From Candidatus Woesearchaeota archaeon (lineage in GTDB: Archaea; Nanoarchaeota; Nanoarchaeia; Woesearchaeales; JAGVZT01): 5,399 nucleotides of DNA. The notes beneath the pieces are model-generated. The model was not told where the DNA came from, searched no databases, and worked only from the letters and a program-made list of their open reading frames with translations. The position numbers and the translations under genes are program-made. Each line of letters starts with the position of its first letter. Position 1 is the stretch's first letter. Below are positions 1 through 5,399 of the stretch, in pieces. The stretch spans positions 1-5,399 of the forward strand of contig JAFCGF010000094.1 in NCBI GenBank assembly GCA_017608295.1, written 5' to 3'.

Positions 1-24
1 TCGGAGAGAAGGGATTGCTCAAAA

Positions 25-46
25 CCTTATTTATACCTTATTTATA
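25..46. repeat. Perfect 11-bp tandem direct repeat upstream of the porin promoter
   Basis: The 11-base unit CCTTATTTATA occurs twice head to tail (25-35 and 36-46), and each copy is followed by C. It lies 33 bases upstream of the probable -7 box of the porin gene. Because 11 bp is close to one helical turn, the copies present the same DNA face, as expected for paired regulator sites. That role is inference. The unit is AT-rich and could also be chance or the end of an upstream feature. Confidence 0.5.
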
Positions 47-79
47 CTGGTTTAAGTAAAACATTTGCCTCTTGCAGGA

Positions 80-87
80 TACATTTG
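80..87 (+). promoter_or_regulatory. Probable Bacteroidota-type promoter -7 box for the porin operon
   Basis: TACATTTG matches the Bacteroidota primary-sigma -7 consensus TAnnTTTG exactly and ends 28 bases before the porin ATG, which would give a leader of roughly 20 bases. No good -33 TTTG lies at the usual 19-21 base spacing. A TTTG at 64-67 is too close, so the promoter may depend on an activator. The tandem repeat at 25-46 is suitably placed for one. Confidence 0.5.
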
Positions 88-115
88 TAGCTAAATCAGT
101 ACAAAATACTTAGAC

Positions 116-1303
116 ATGCAAAGGAAAGTAAGGATAGTTATAATGGCAATACTAATTATCGCCTCAATACAAATAACATTTGGTCAGGAGGATATCCAGA
201 ATGCTTCCCAGACACTAATGGAAAAAACTGATCAGAGTCTTACTATCGGAGGTTATGCACAGATCGATTATAACCAACCCCTGGATAAGGATTTTATAAA
301 CAATGGTAAGATGGACGTTCACCGCTTGGTAATTCTGTTTGGTTATAATTTCAATGACAGGGTTCAATTCATCACCGAAATCGAATATGAACATGTAAAA
401 GAGGTGTTCGTTGAACAGGCTTTTATTAATTATCGCATTGGAGATTGGTTGAATCTGCGAGGAGGGTTAATGTTAATTCCAATGGGAATTGTCAATGAAT
501 ATCACGAACCTCCTACCTTCAATGGAGTTGAGCGTCCAAATGTCGATAACGTTATAAGCCCCACTACCTGGCGGGAAATCGGGTTCGGTTTTACCGGGCG
601 TTTTAATTCTGCCAAAATGAAGTACCAGCTATACCTTGTAAACGGTTTTATCAGTTATGATGGTGAAGGGAAATTGTCAGGCCAGAAAGGATTGCGTGGT
701 GGCAGACAAAAGGGGGCAAATTCGACTATTGGTAATGCAAACTTGGCAGGGAAACTTGAATTTTTTGGAGTTTCAGGATTAAATCTCGGTGTATCAGGAT
801 ATTTTGGAAATACCCAAAGTACGCTGGAGAATAACATCAGCAAAGATGATCAAGTAGCTATTTCACAGGCTGACTCATCCATCATTGGTATCAGCATGAT
901 CGGACTGGATGGGAGATTTAATAGAAATGGCTTTTCTCTCAGGGGGCAGTATAACTTCGGTTCATTAAAGAATGTTTCAGAATATAATGAATTTACCGGA
1001 AAGGATCTGGGTAGCTCTATTAATGGATTCTATTTAGAAACGGCTTATGATCTGTTATATGCAATAAAAAGTATTGAGGATCAACTCACCCCTTTTATCC
1101 GGTATGAAAATTACAATACCCATCGGACGGTACCTTCAATAACCAGTAAGAACAGCTCCTTCCACCGTGAAGAGATAATCGCCGGTCTTGGCTGGAAACC
1201 AGCATCAGGAATGGCTTTTAAGATTGATATCCAGTTTTATCGGTCTAAGGCAGAGTCGTCATTCAATAAGACATTAAATGCCGGAATCGGTGTCTGGTTC
1301 TAA
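116..1303 (+). CDS. Outer-membrane beta-barrel porin (phosphate-selective porin O/P-like)
   Basis: The predicted product is a 395-residue outer-membrane channel. Residues 1-23 form a signal peptide: basic MQRK, a hydrophobic core, and likely cleavage at TFG|Q. The mature protein shows repeated alternating polar/hydrophobic strands ending in aromatics. It opens with GGYAQIDYN (about 45-53) and continues through RVQFITEIEYEH (82-93) and the WLNLRGGLMLIPMG segment (111-124). It closes with GVWF, whose terminal Phe is typical of barrels handled by the BAM machinery. The early GGYAQ strand and the 'G-G-hydrophobic-IPMG' stretch fit the OprO/OprP-like porin family of Bacteroidota, and the length is normal. 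Substrate specificity cannot be read, so phosphate is only the family name. The start is an ATG just after an exact -7 promoter box. The stop lies 11 bases before the next gene, so the two are probably one operon. Confidence 0.85.
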   Translation: MQRKVRIVIMAILIIASIQITFGQEDIQNASQTLMEKTDQSLTIGGYAQIDYNQPLDKDFINNGKMDVHRLVILFGYNFNDRVQFITEIEYEHVKEVFVEQAFINYRIGDWLNLRGGLMLIPMGIVNEYHEPPTFNGVERPNVDNVISPTTWREIGFGFTGRFNSAKMKYQLYLVNGFISYDGEGKLSGQKGLRGGRQKGANSTIGNANLAGKLEFFGVSGLNLGVSGYFGNTQSTLENNISKDDQVAISQADSSIIGISMIGLDGRFNRNGFSLRGQYNFGSLKNVSEYNEFTGKDLGSSINGFYLETAYDLLYAIKSIEDQLTPFIRYENYNTHRTVPSITSKNSSFHREEIIAGLGWKPASGMAFKIDIQFYRSKAESSFNKTLNAGIGVWF

Positions 1304-1314
1304 GGATTTACAAC

Positions 1315-1860
1315 ATGGCTTTAATTCTCATTGCTTATTTGATTCTGAATATATCCGGTCAGGTATCTGAGTTCTATCCTGGCTTACCAAAGTCCGCCAT
1401 CAAAAAAATGGATAAGGCCATCGAGTCAACATATGGTATCAGCAATATCACGAAGGATCCGGTTTTAATGGATTCTGCAAAAGGAACTTCTCTAGCGTAT
1501 AAGGTGCCTGAAAATGCCCTTTTTATTCTCAAAGATCAGGCAAATATTATCGGCCTTTTATACCTTTCCTCAGCCAAAGGAAGGATGGAGCAATTTGACT
1601 ACATGGTTCTTTATGATAACGATTTCCTGATCAGGAAGATAGAGATCCTGGTTTATCGGTCGGATCATGGATATGAAATTATGAATAAGAAATGGTTAAA
1701 TCAATTTCCCGGTAATTCTGGATGCGGTTTGGGATATGGAAAAGATATCCAGGCTATATCCGGAGCTACCTTTTCTGCAACTTCGATTACCAAAGACCTG
1801 GAAAGATTGTGCAAATCACTTGAGGAATTACGCTCAGAAGGTATTCTTTCGATCAATTGA
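1315..1860 (+). CDS. Exported FMN-binding-domain protein (RnfG/NqrC/NosR-type flavoprotein)
   Basis: The 181-residue protein has a short hydrophobic N-terminus (residues 2-13, then NISGQ) that should act as a signal peptide or anchor, placing the rest outside the cytoplasm. Its C-terminal half is the FMN-binding domain. KIEILVYRSDHGYEI (about 108-122) and KWLNQFPG (126-133) precede DIQAISGATFSA (144-155). In this family the Thr of SGAT (here T152) is the acceptor to which the maturase ApbE attaches FMN covalently, and all four motif residues are present. Standalone exported members carry electrons in extracytoplasmic redox chains. Here the gene sits 11 bases after a porin gene and appears co-transcribed, so it may serve the porin's substrate or an envelope redox step; that link is inference. 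No ApbE or Rnf/Nqr partner is visible in the window. C137 and C166 are the only cysteines, and there is no heme motif. Confidence 0.8.
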   Translation: MALILIAYLILNISGQVSEFYPGLPKSAIKKMDKAIESTYGISNITKDPVLMDSAKGTSLAYKVPENALFILKDQANIIGLLYLSSAKGRMEQFDYMVLYDNDFLIRKIEILVYRSDHGYEIMNKKWLNQFPGNSGCGLGYGKDIQAISGATFSATSITKDLERLCKSLEELRSEGILSIN

Positions 1861-2242
1861 CCATAAGTATTTCTTATCAAAACTTGATTTGCAGGGGTGA
1901 TTAGAGTGTTCTGATACGGAATTGGTTATAATGTGTTATCTATTATCTGTACCTCTCGGCCCATGCTAATTACCTAATATAGTTTGTTGTAGGAATAATA
2001 TTGAAGCTCAAAAGTTAATAATATATTTTGGGCAGAAGATCACAAATTAGAGTTAAAGTAATCCCTTCAGCACAGCAATACCGACTGTATCTTCCTGTAT
2101 TAGTATAATTTTCAATTAACTAAAATAATCCTCCCCCAAACAACTCAAAATACCAACCTCCCCTGTAACGAAAAACAAACAAAGGGACGATTTTCAATTA
2201 TAAATCAAAACTGAATTAAAAAAAGTGTCAACCTAAGTCTGA
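1861..2242. other. Gene-free interval between the porin operon and the IS21-like relic
   Basis: No convincing gene or RNA is visible on either strand across about 380 bases. A weak hairpin (ATAAG, 5-base loop, CTTAT, 1863-1877) follows the operon stop but lacks a T-run, so it is a poor terminator. The 10-mer TTTTCAATTA occurs twice (2109-2118 and 2191-2200) and is probably chance in AT-rich sequence. On the minus strand, where a continuation of the interrupted glycosylase gene would lie beyond the relic, I found no homologous extension. Confidence 0.5.
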
Positions 2243-2430
2243 TGTAAATTCCGGTAATGTTGAGCACCCTTGTCCGGTCAGGGTTGAGCAGTCTATTTGT
2301 AATAAAATTGTATATTCATATTGTCCAGACATTGAAGTGGTTACATTCCGGTATGGGGTGCTCAACAATTTTCGGAAACATATGCTCAGTTTAGTCCGGA
2401 ACGCAGTGCTCAATCGGTCCGGAATTTGCA
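2243..2430 (-). mobile_element. 188-bp miniature or internally deleted IS21-family-like element
   Basis: Both ends begin 5'-TG(T/C)AAATTCCGG and, compared in opposite orientation, agree at 19 of the first 25 bases. Each end carries sub-terminal direct repeats of the pattern TTCCGG-N(5-7)-TGAGCA with a 23-24 base period. Two copies lie on the left (CCGG at 2251 and 2274). On the right, in inverse orientation, lie three full copies (around 2419, 2396 and 2372) plus a CCGG half-copy near 2348. Multiple transposase-binding repeats at both ends, with more on the istA side, and TG...CA termini are features of IS21-family elements. About 55 bases of unrelated sequence lie between the repeat arrays, with no istA or istB. 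It is therefore a non-autonomous derivative or relic. No target duplication is visible in the flanks (CTGA against GTTT). The family assignment comes from remembered end architecture, not a database match. Confidence 0.6.
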
Positions 2431-2970
2431 GTTTTTACAATATTTAAAATTCCTTTTACTCTGTTTTGTTTTCTTATTATAGTCCCAATAATATTTCATT
2501 TCAGAAGGATAATTTTCTTTCATTAGAACCTTTAAAACAGGCTCTCCGAGCGTAATAATAGGGGCTTTATTATACCGACTAATCTCCTTTATTAACAATT
2601 TAAGATTTGGATCTCTATGTTTTAATAAAATCTCAAAAGTGTCAGAGGGTGGTATTGAGTAGAAATATTTATATACGTTGGTAGCATAGACATTTGCAAA
2701 GTCAATATTCAATCCCTCACATAGAGTTTCGATATAATTTCTTAGTGACCCTGATTTATCAAGATTTAGAGTAGTCTTGATTAATTCCCTTCGTGCTTCT
2801 TTTCTAATTGTTGGATCCTGACCAATTATGATTAGCTTAATATCGTTTGATACCTTAAATGGAATTACTGGTAATAAATTTAAATCAATAGGATTTTCAT
2901 CAAAGTCTCTGAAACTTTTCAAATAATCTCTTATTAAAATAGCTTTCAGCTGGACTTCATTTATCTTCAT
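2410..2970 (-). CDS. Uracil-DNA-glycosylase-superfamily protein, C-terminus probably truncated by the IS21-like element
   Basis: The predicted 186-residue protein resembles the UDG superfamily, whose members excise damaged or modified bases from DNA. KLIIIGQDPT (45-54) corresponds to the catalytic motif-A loop that follows the first core strand (GQDPY in family 1). FANVYATNVYKYFY (91-104) matches the Asn-containing second core strand. APIITLGEPVLKVL (136-149) matches the late core strand and helix. The C-terminal His-containing motif (HP[S/N]-type) that should follow is absent. Instead the frame goes through a Lys/Tyr-rich tail into the end of the IS21-like relic, which encodes the last six residues (CKFRTD) and the stop. 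The gene is therefore probably truncated and may be inactive. I chose the ATG at 2970 over a TTG at 3009. The TTG would overlap the upstream gene by 20 bases, whereas the ATG leaves a 19-base gap, as expected for a coupled second gene. An unusual UDG subfamily ending naturally here is the alternative. Confidence 0.6.
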   Translation of the reverse strand: MKINEVQLKAILIRDYLKSFRDFDENPIDLNLLPVIPFKVSNDIKLIIIGQDPTIRKEARRELIKTTLNLDKSGSLRNYIETLCEGLNIDFANVYATNVYKYFYSIPPSDTFEILLKHRDPNLKLLIKEISRYNKAPIITLGEPVLKVLMKENYPSEMKYYWDYNKKTKQSKRNFKYCKNCKFRTD

Positions 2971-2989
2971 AATGTGCTTAGTTTTTCGG

Positions 2990-3916
2990 TCAAGTTGCTT
3001 CGCCTTCAAATAAAGTTCCGTTTTTGATTGTTGTTAATACCAGGAGTTTCTTTTTATTGCTAAAACTCTCTTCCATTTGTTTTATAATCTTTTCAAGAGG
3101 AGAAAAATCAGCAAATTCGAGTGACATAAGATAATTAGAGATATTGATATCAGGTTTGGTGGGTCTTTCCCCTATATACATTGTTTGATTTGGATGACCC
3201 GAGAATGTATTTTGCTGAATATAGAATTGTTCAAGACCACTTTTCAGGTCTCTCCTAATTATTACCAAATATCTTGTTATCTTATGTTGATTCGTATAAG
3301 ATAATTCAATTAAGATAACAGGATAGAAGTTTGGATTCTCAGTTGCTGAAAGCTGCCCTCTTGAGAGATTAATAATTTTCTTCTTTTTTGATTTTCTATC
3401 ATCAGGGAACAAAGTATGTACAATTTTTGTGTCTTTATAGGTAATTAATATGTACCTCGTTCTTTTCCTATCAAGTTGTTCTGAATAACCGATATACAAA
3501 TCAAATTGATCCTTCTCCTTATTTTTAACCGTATTTACATTCTCTTTAGAAAAAACATCATCAGCAATCATTGAGTAGTCGATAATTGGTATAGACTTTA
3601 GACTGAATCTACTTGGATTATCTAAACGTTTCTCAACCTTCCCAAATTTATCCTTCTTTTCAGTTATATTCCCTTTCTGATCTCGAAACTCAATCCAATC
3701 TATTCTTTCAGAAAAATAATTGTGTCTTTCAGTTATATGCTTAAATCCTGTTTCATTGTTGCCTTGGATGAAAATTAAACCTTTCAATGTAATTTTAAGG
3801 ATCGACAAAGGATTTCTATTGCCCACAAAACCAATTGCTCCCGGAATTTTATAAACAGGATTCCCTGCTTGTTTTAAAATATATTCTATTTCCTTTTTGT
3901 TTAATAATCTATCCAT
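2990..3916 (-). CDS. Hypothetical protein with BECR-like nuclease features, first gene of a two-gene unit
   Basis: I do not recognise this 308-residue protein as a named family. It has no signal peptide or membrane segment and is rich in Lys, so it is probably a cytoplasmic nucleic-acid-interacting protein. GFKHITERHNYF (57-68) recalls the 'G-hydrophobic-x-H-I-x-x-R-H' motif of BECR-fold nucleases (Barnase/EndoU/ColicinE5-D/RelE-like, often phage or polymorphic toxin domains). The later strand RYILITYKDTKIVHTLFP (154-171) recalls their terminal 'x-V-x-T-h-[FY]-P' strand. The candidate catalytic residues H60, R64, H65 and T168 are inferred. A second beta-rich region, ILIELSYTNQHKITRYLVIIRRDL (about 201-224), and a C-terminal helix (FSPLEKIIKQMEES) complete it. 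The start is ATG with no overlap, and the stop lies 19 bases before the glycosylase-like gene, so the two are probably co-transcribed. A restriction-like or purely structural protein is possible. Confidence 0.55.
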   Translation of the reverse strand: MDRLLNKKEIEYILKQAGNPVYKIPGAIGFVGNRNPLSILKITLKGLIFIQGNNETGFKHITERHNYFSERIDWIEFRDQKGNITEKKDKFGKVEKRLDNPSRFSLKSIPIIDYSMIADDVFSKENVNTVKNKEKDQFDLYIGYSEQLDRKRTRYILITYKDTKIVHTLFPDDRKSKKKKIINLSRGQLSATENPNFYPVILIELSYTNQHKITRYLVIIRRDLKSGLEQFYIQQNTFSGHPNQTMYIGERPTKPDINISNYLMSLEFADFSPLEKIIKQMEESFSNKKKLLVLTTIKNGTLFEGEAT

Positions 3917-3975
3917 TTATTTATATGAATTAAGGATTTTAATAATTTGAGGTTCTTGTTATTGGTTTTACTAAA

Positions 3976-4006
3976 TAAATTTACATCATCCAAAAGATTT
4001 ATCCAA
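3976..4006 (-). promoter_or_regulatory. Possible promoter for the nuclease-like/glycosylase-like pair
   Basis: Read on the minus strand, TTGG (4006-4003) and TAAATTTA (3983-3976) are separated by 19 bases. They resemble the Bacteroidota -33 TTTG and -7 TAnnTTTG elements with one mismatch each. The position, about 60 bases upstream of the ATG at 3916, is suitable. The surrounding sequence is AT-rich, so chance matches are likely. Confidence 0.3.
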
Positions 4007-4017
4007 GGAATTATGTT

Positions 4018-4260
4018 TCAAATACTTCTGGATTTAGGTAAAGAATGTACTTGTCGCTTTATTGCCTCCATAATTTCACCTTTCTTGAAATACACCCTCC
4101 TCCCCATTTTATAGTAGGGGATCTTGCCCTTCTTCTGATATTTGTTTAAACTTACTAAAGTAACTTTTAAGAGTTCTGCTGCCTCTTTCCTGGTTAAGAG
4201 TGCATCTTCTTTAGGCTTTGTTAGTTCTTCTAATAGCTTAGGAATCTCTTCTCGTAACAC
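4018..4260 (-). CDS. Excisionase-type helix-turn-helix DNA-binding protein (HTH_17/MerR-like), N-terminus probably lost
   Basis: This 80-residue protein is dominated by a winged helix-turn-helix of the excisionase (HTH_17) class. [20 protein letters not shown] (21-40) forms the helix-turn-helix, and [19 protein letters not shown] (45-63) is the diagnostic wing with its conserved Arg-Arg and Lys residues. Such proteins bind DNA as recombination directionality factors or regulators, and in Bacteroidota they are common on integrative elements. The only available start is GTG at 4260, directly preceded by an in-frame TAA, and the predicted N-terminus begins inside a charged amphipathic helix ([14 protein letters not shown]). 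Base 4260 is also where the sigma-factor fragment ends on the other strand. The native start was therefore probably cut off by a rearrangement, and expression is uncertain. It lies 101 bases upstream of the nuclease-like gene on the same strand and could have regulated it; this is inference. Confidence 0.7.
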   Translation of the reverse strand: MLREEIPKLLEELTKPKEDALLTRKEAAELLKVTLVSLNKYQKKGKIPYYKMGRRVYFKKGEIMEAIKRQVHSLPKSRSI

Positions 4261-4548
4261 TTAATTAAAGCTGCCCAAAAATTTGATGAAACAAGAGGAT
4301 TCAAATTTATTTCCTATGCTGTTTGGTGGATCCGGCAATCGATTATAAAGGCATCGGCTGAACAATCAAGAATTGTGAGATTGCCTCTTAACCAGGTAGG
4401 ATCATTAAATAAAATTAACAAGGCATTTTCAAAATTCGAACAAAGGTTTGAAAGAACTCCCTCTCCTGAAGAATTAGTGGATGCGCTGGAATTGCCAAAG
4501 GAAAAAATAACGGATACCCTGAAAGTATCAGAACGAAAACAACTTTGA
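4261..4548 (+). pseudogene. rpoD: Fragment of the primary sigma-70 factor gene (regions 2.3-3.1)
   Basis: An open frame of 95 codons with no possible start translates to sigma-70 sequence. [20 protein letters not shown] is region 2.3-2.4, which melts and reads the promoter -10 element, with the aromatic residues and WWIRQ intact. [19 protein letters not shown] is the start of region 3. [17 protein letters not shown] plus DTLKVS is region 3.1. It reads like the roughly 290-residue Bacteroidota primary sigma factor. Regions 1.2-2.2 (before LIKAAQ) and 3.2-4 (after KVS) are absent. A stop codon (4255-4257) lies in frame just before the fragment, and the end degenerates into ERKQL-stop. A normally conserved SILQALAEQ-type stretch reads SIIKASAEQ, which suggests relaxed selection in a duplicate; the functional rpoD must be elsewhere. 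The sudden start at 4261 coincides with the truncated helix-turn-helix gene on the other strand. Confidence 0.85.
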
Positions 4549-4658
4549 TATGAGTAAAATATCTCTTAATTTTAGGCTACCTGGGTTCCGGACATTGCTG
4601 ACGACAAACAAAACATATACTATCAATTTGCACACTATATAATTGCAAACAACCTAAT

Positions 4659-5330
4659 ATGGAAATTAATAATAAGATACTACAACTGAGAAAGTTCATT
4701 GTAAGAATCTTAAAATCTGATGCCAGTACTTTAATATTCTATTCAAAATTAGTACAGGATTCTTCAAAATATATTATCATTCAAAAGCATAGAGAATTTA
4801 GTCGTCTACCCACTTTTAAAAGGAGAATAAATATTCAAATTATTGATGAAGAACATCAAAATATTGAGTATGATATTAGTCATTTTTATGATCCCACTAA
4901 GCATGAACAAAGCATTGCAAAAAGATTCATTTCAAGACAAAGATTCAAGATGGAAAATGATATTGACCTTAATTGTGGTGATTCTAATGATACTGAAAAG
5001 GAGTTGTGTAGTATAATAAAAATAGACGATTTAGATTTCACTAACTATTATAAACTTATTAATGTTATAGATTTCAAACAGAAATTTAAAGATCATTTTG
5101 TCAACAAAGAGAATGATAACAATCGTTGGAACTATGAAGAGTTGTATGGTTTATTTAAAAAACAGAAGAAATTTGTTCAAAAACATTCAGACTATGGTTA
5201 TGATAATCTATATACCATAATATTTGCTAATAGTAAATTTATTAATACTAAGAAAAAAAAATTTGAAATAAATCTTGACCCAGCAGGTACCAGTCAGACT
5301 TTTTTTAAGCATACGGACTTCAAGGCTTAA
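4659..5330 (+). CDS. Hypothetical Lys/Asp/Asn-rich protein with an IS3-derived C-terminus
   Basis: I do not recognise this 223-residue protein. It is strongly charged and AT-driven in composition (Lys, Ile, Asn, Asp), with no signal peptide, membrane helix or known catalytic motif. Visible segments are an N-terminal helix (NKILQLRKFIVRILKSD), a beta-rich stretch (YIIIQKH ... RRINIQIIDEEHQNIEYDISHFYD, about 38-77), and a helical Lys/Phe-rich C-terminal half. The ATG follows the sigma-factor relic by 110 bases. TATAATTG (4638-4645) resembles a -7 box with one mismatch but has no -33 partner. The last 16 residues or so (from PAGTSQ) are antisense to the IS3-family OrfA remnant, so the native C-terminus was probably replaced when that element arrived or decayed. 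It may be the truncated remains of a larger island gene. Function unknown. Confidence 0.5.
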   Translation: MEINNKILQLRKFIVRILKSDASTLIFYSKLVQDSSKYIIIQKHREFSRLPTFKRRINIQIIDEEHQNIEYDISHFYDPTKHEQSIAKRFISRQRFKMENDIDLNCGDSNDTEKELCSIIKIDDLDFTNYYKLINVIDFKQKFKDHFVNKENDNNRWNYEELYGLFKKQKKFVQKHSDYGYDNLYTIIFANSKFINTKKKKFEINLDPAGTSQTFFKHTDFKA

Positions 5331-5399
5331 CTCTGCTACAAGTTGCTTTAAATCCATATTCTCATTTTTCAGATTATGGACTTCGCTTGTTGTGGCCTC
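5283..5399 (-). pseudogene. Remnant of IS3-family transposase OrfA (C-terminal leucine-zipper part), runs off the right edge
   Basis: Read inward from the right edge on the minus strand, the frame gives NLKNENMDLKQLVAELSLEV followed by RMLKKSLTG. This is the heptad-patterned coiled coil that ends IS3-family OrfA proteins, where it mediates multimerisation. The N-terminal helix-turn-helix part would lie beyond the window. After LTG the frame turns into unrelated low-complexity codons (YFKFFFLS), and no OrfB (DDE integrase) follows. The element is therefore broken at about 5280-5288. The breakpoint lies inside the 3' end of the hypothetical gene on the plus strand. An AAAAAAAG run at the end of the coiled coil could have been the usual OrfA/OrfB frameshift site, but that is uncertain without the rest of the element. 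Confidence 0.7.

Noticed and set aside
655..843. Minus-strand 62-codon open frame inside the porin gene
   Set aside because: It lies wholly antisense to a well-supported porin and its Pro-rich translation has no recognisable features.
1863..1877. Hairpin ATAAG-TATTT-CTTAT as terminator of the porin operon
   Set aside because: The stem is only five A/T-rich pairs and no T-run follows.
2053..2115. Minus-strand frame giving QEDTVGIAVLKGLL
   Set aside because: It looks protein-like but has only 20 codons and a TTG start, with no extension in either direction.
2228..2413. Minus-strand 61-codon open frame
   Set aside because: It is almost entirely composed of the terminal repeats of the IS21-like relic read through; the repeated GCSTLP/DCSTLT pattern reflects the DNA repeat.
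2971..3009. TTG start at 3009 extending the glycosylase-like protein by 13 residues
   Set aside because: The added residues are basic filler, the start would overlap the upstream gene, and an ATG at 2970 fits better.
4586..4593. TTCCGGAC resembling another IS21-like terminal repeat
   Set aside because: The following bases only loosely match the TGAGCA part, and there is no second copy at a 23-base period.
4550..4642. 30-codon plus-strand frame (MSKISLNFRLPG...) after the sigma-factor fragment
   Set aside because: No homology recognised and no promoter; likely chance.
1..5399. tRNA, rRNA, CRISPR array or riboswitch
   Set aside because: I saw no cloverleaf, regularly spaced repeat array or conserved RNA motif by eye.

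Overview
The window looks like chromosomal DNA of a Bacteroidota (Bacteroidetes) bacterium. It is AT-rich, the outer-membrane porin resembles the phosphate-selective-porin-like barrels common in that phylum, an exact TAnnTTTG-type -7 promoter box precedes the porin, and an internal sigma-factor fragment reads like the short primary sigma factor of Bacteroidota.

Left part (about 1-1860): an intact two-gene plus-strand operon. A 395-residue outer-membrane beta-barrel porin is followed 11 bases later by a 181-residue exported FMN-binding-domain protein with a covalent-flavin motif (SGAT). Together they suggest an envelope function that couples outer-membrane passage to extracytoplasmic redox chemistry. 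The substrate cannot be read from the sequence. A roughly 380-base stretch without a recognisable gene follows.

Middle part (about 2243-4260, minus strand): visibly AT-richer accessory DNA, read from right to left. It holds a small excisionase-type helix-turn-helix protein (4260-4018), a 308-residue protein with features reminiscent of BECR-fold (Barnase/EndoU/ColicinE5-D/RelE-like) nucleases (3916-2990), and a uracil-DNA-glycosylase-superfamily protein (2970-2410). The glycosylase reading frame runs into a 188-base IS21-like miniature or internally deleted element (2243-2430). The element supplies its last residues and stop codon, and the usual C-terminal His-containing motif is missing. The nuclease-like/glycosylase-like pair is the best candidate here for an uncharacterised, possibly defence-related system, although the second gene appears damaged.

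Right part (4261-5399): a mosaic of debris. A 5'- and 3'-truncated copy of the primary sigma factor gene (regions 2.3 to 3.1 only) begins at exactly the base where the helix-turn-helix frame begins in the opposite direction, which marks a rearrangement junction. After a 110-base gap comes an unrecognised 223-residue Lys/Asp/Asn-rich protein. Its last 16 or so residues are antisense to the C-terminal coiled coil of an IS3-family OrfA, whose truncated remnant runs off the right edge. Overall, a conserved envelope operon borders a degraded genomic-island region built by several insertion and deletion events.
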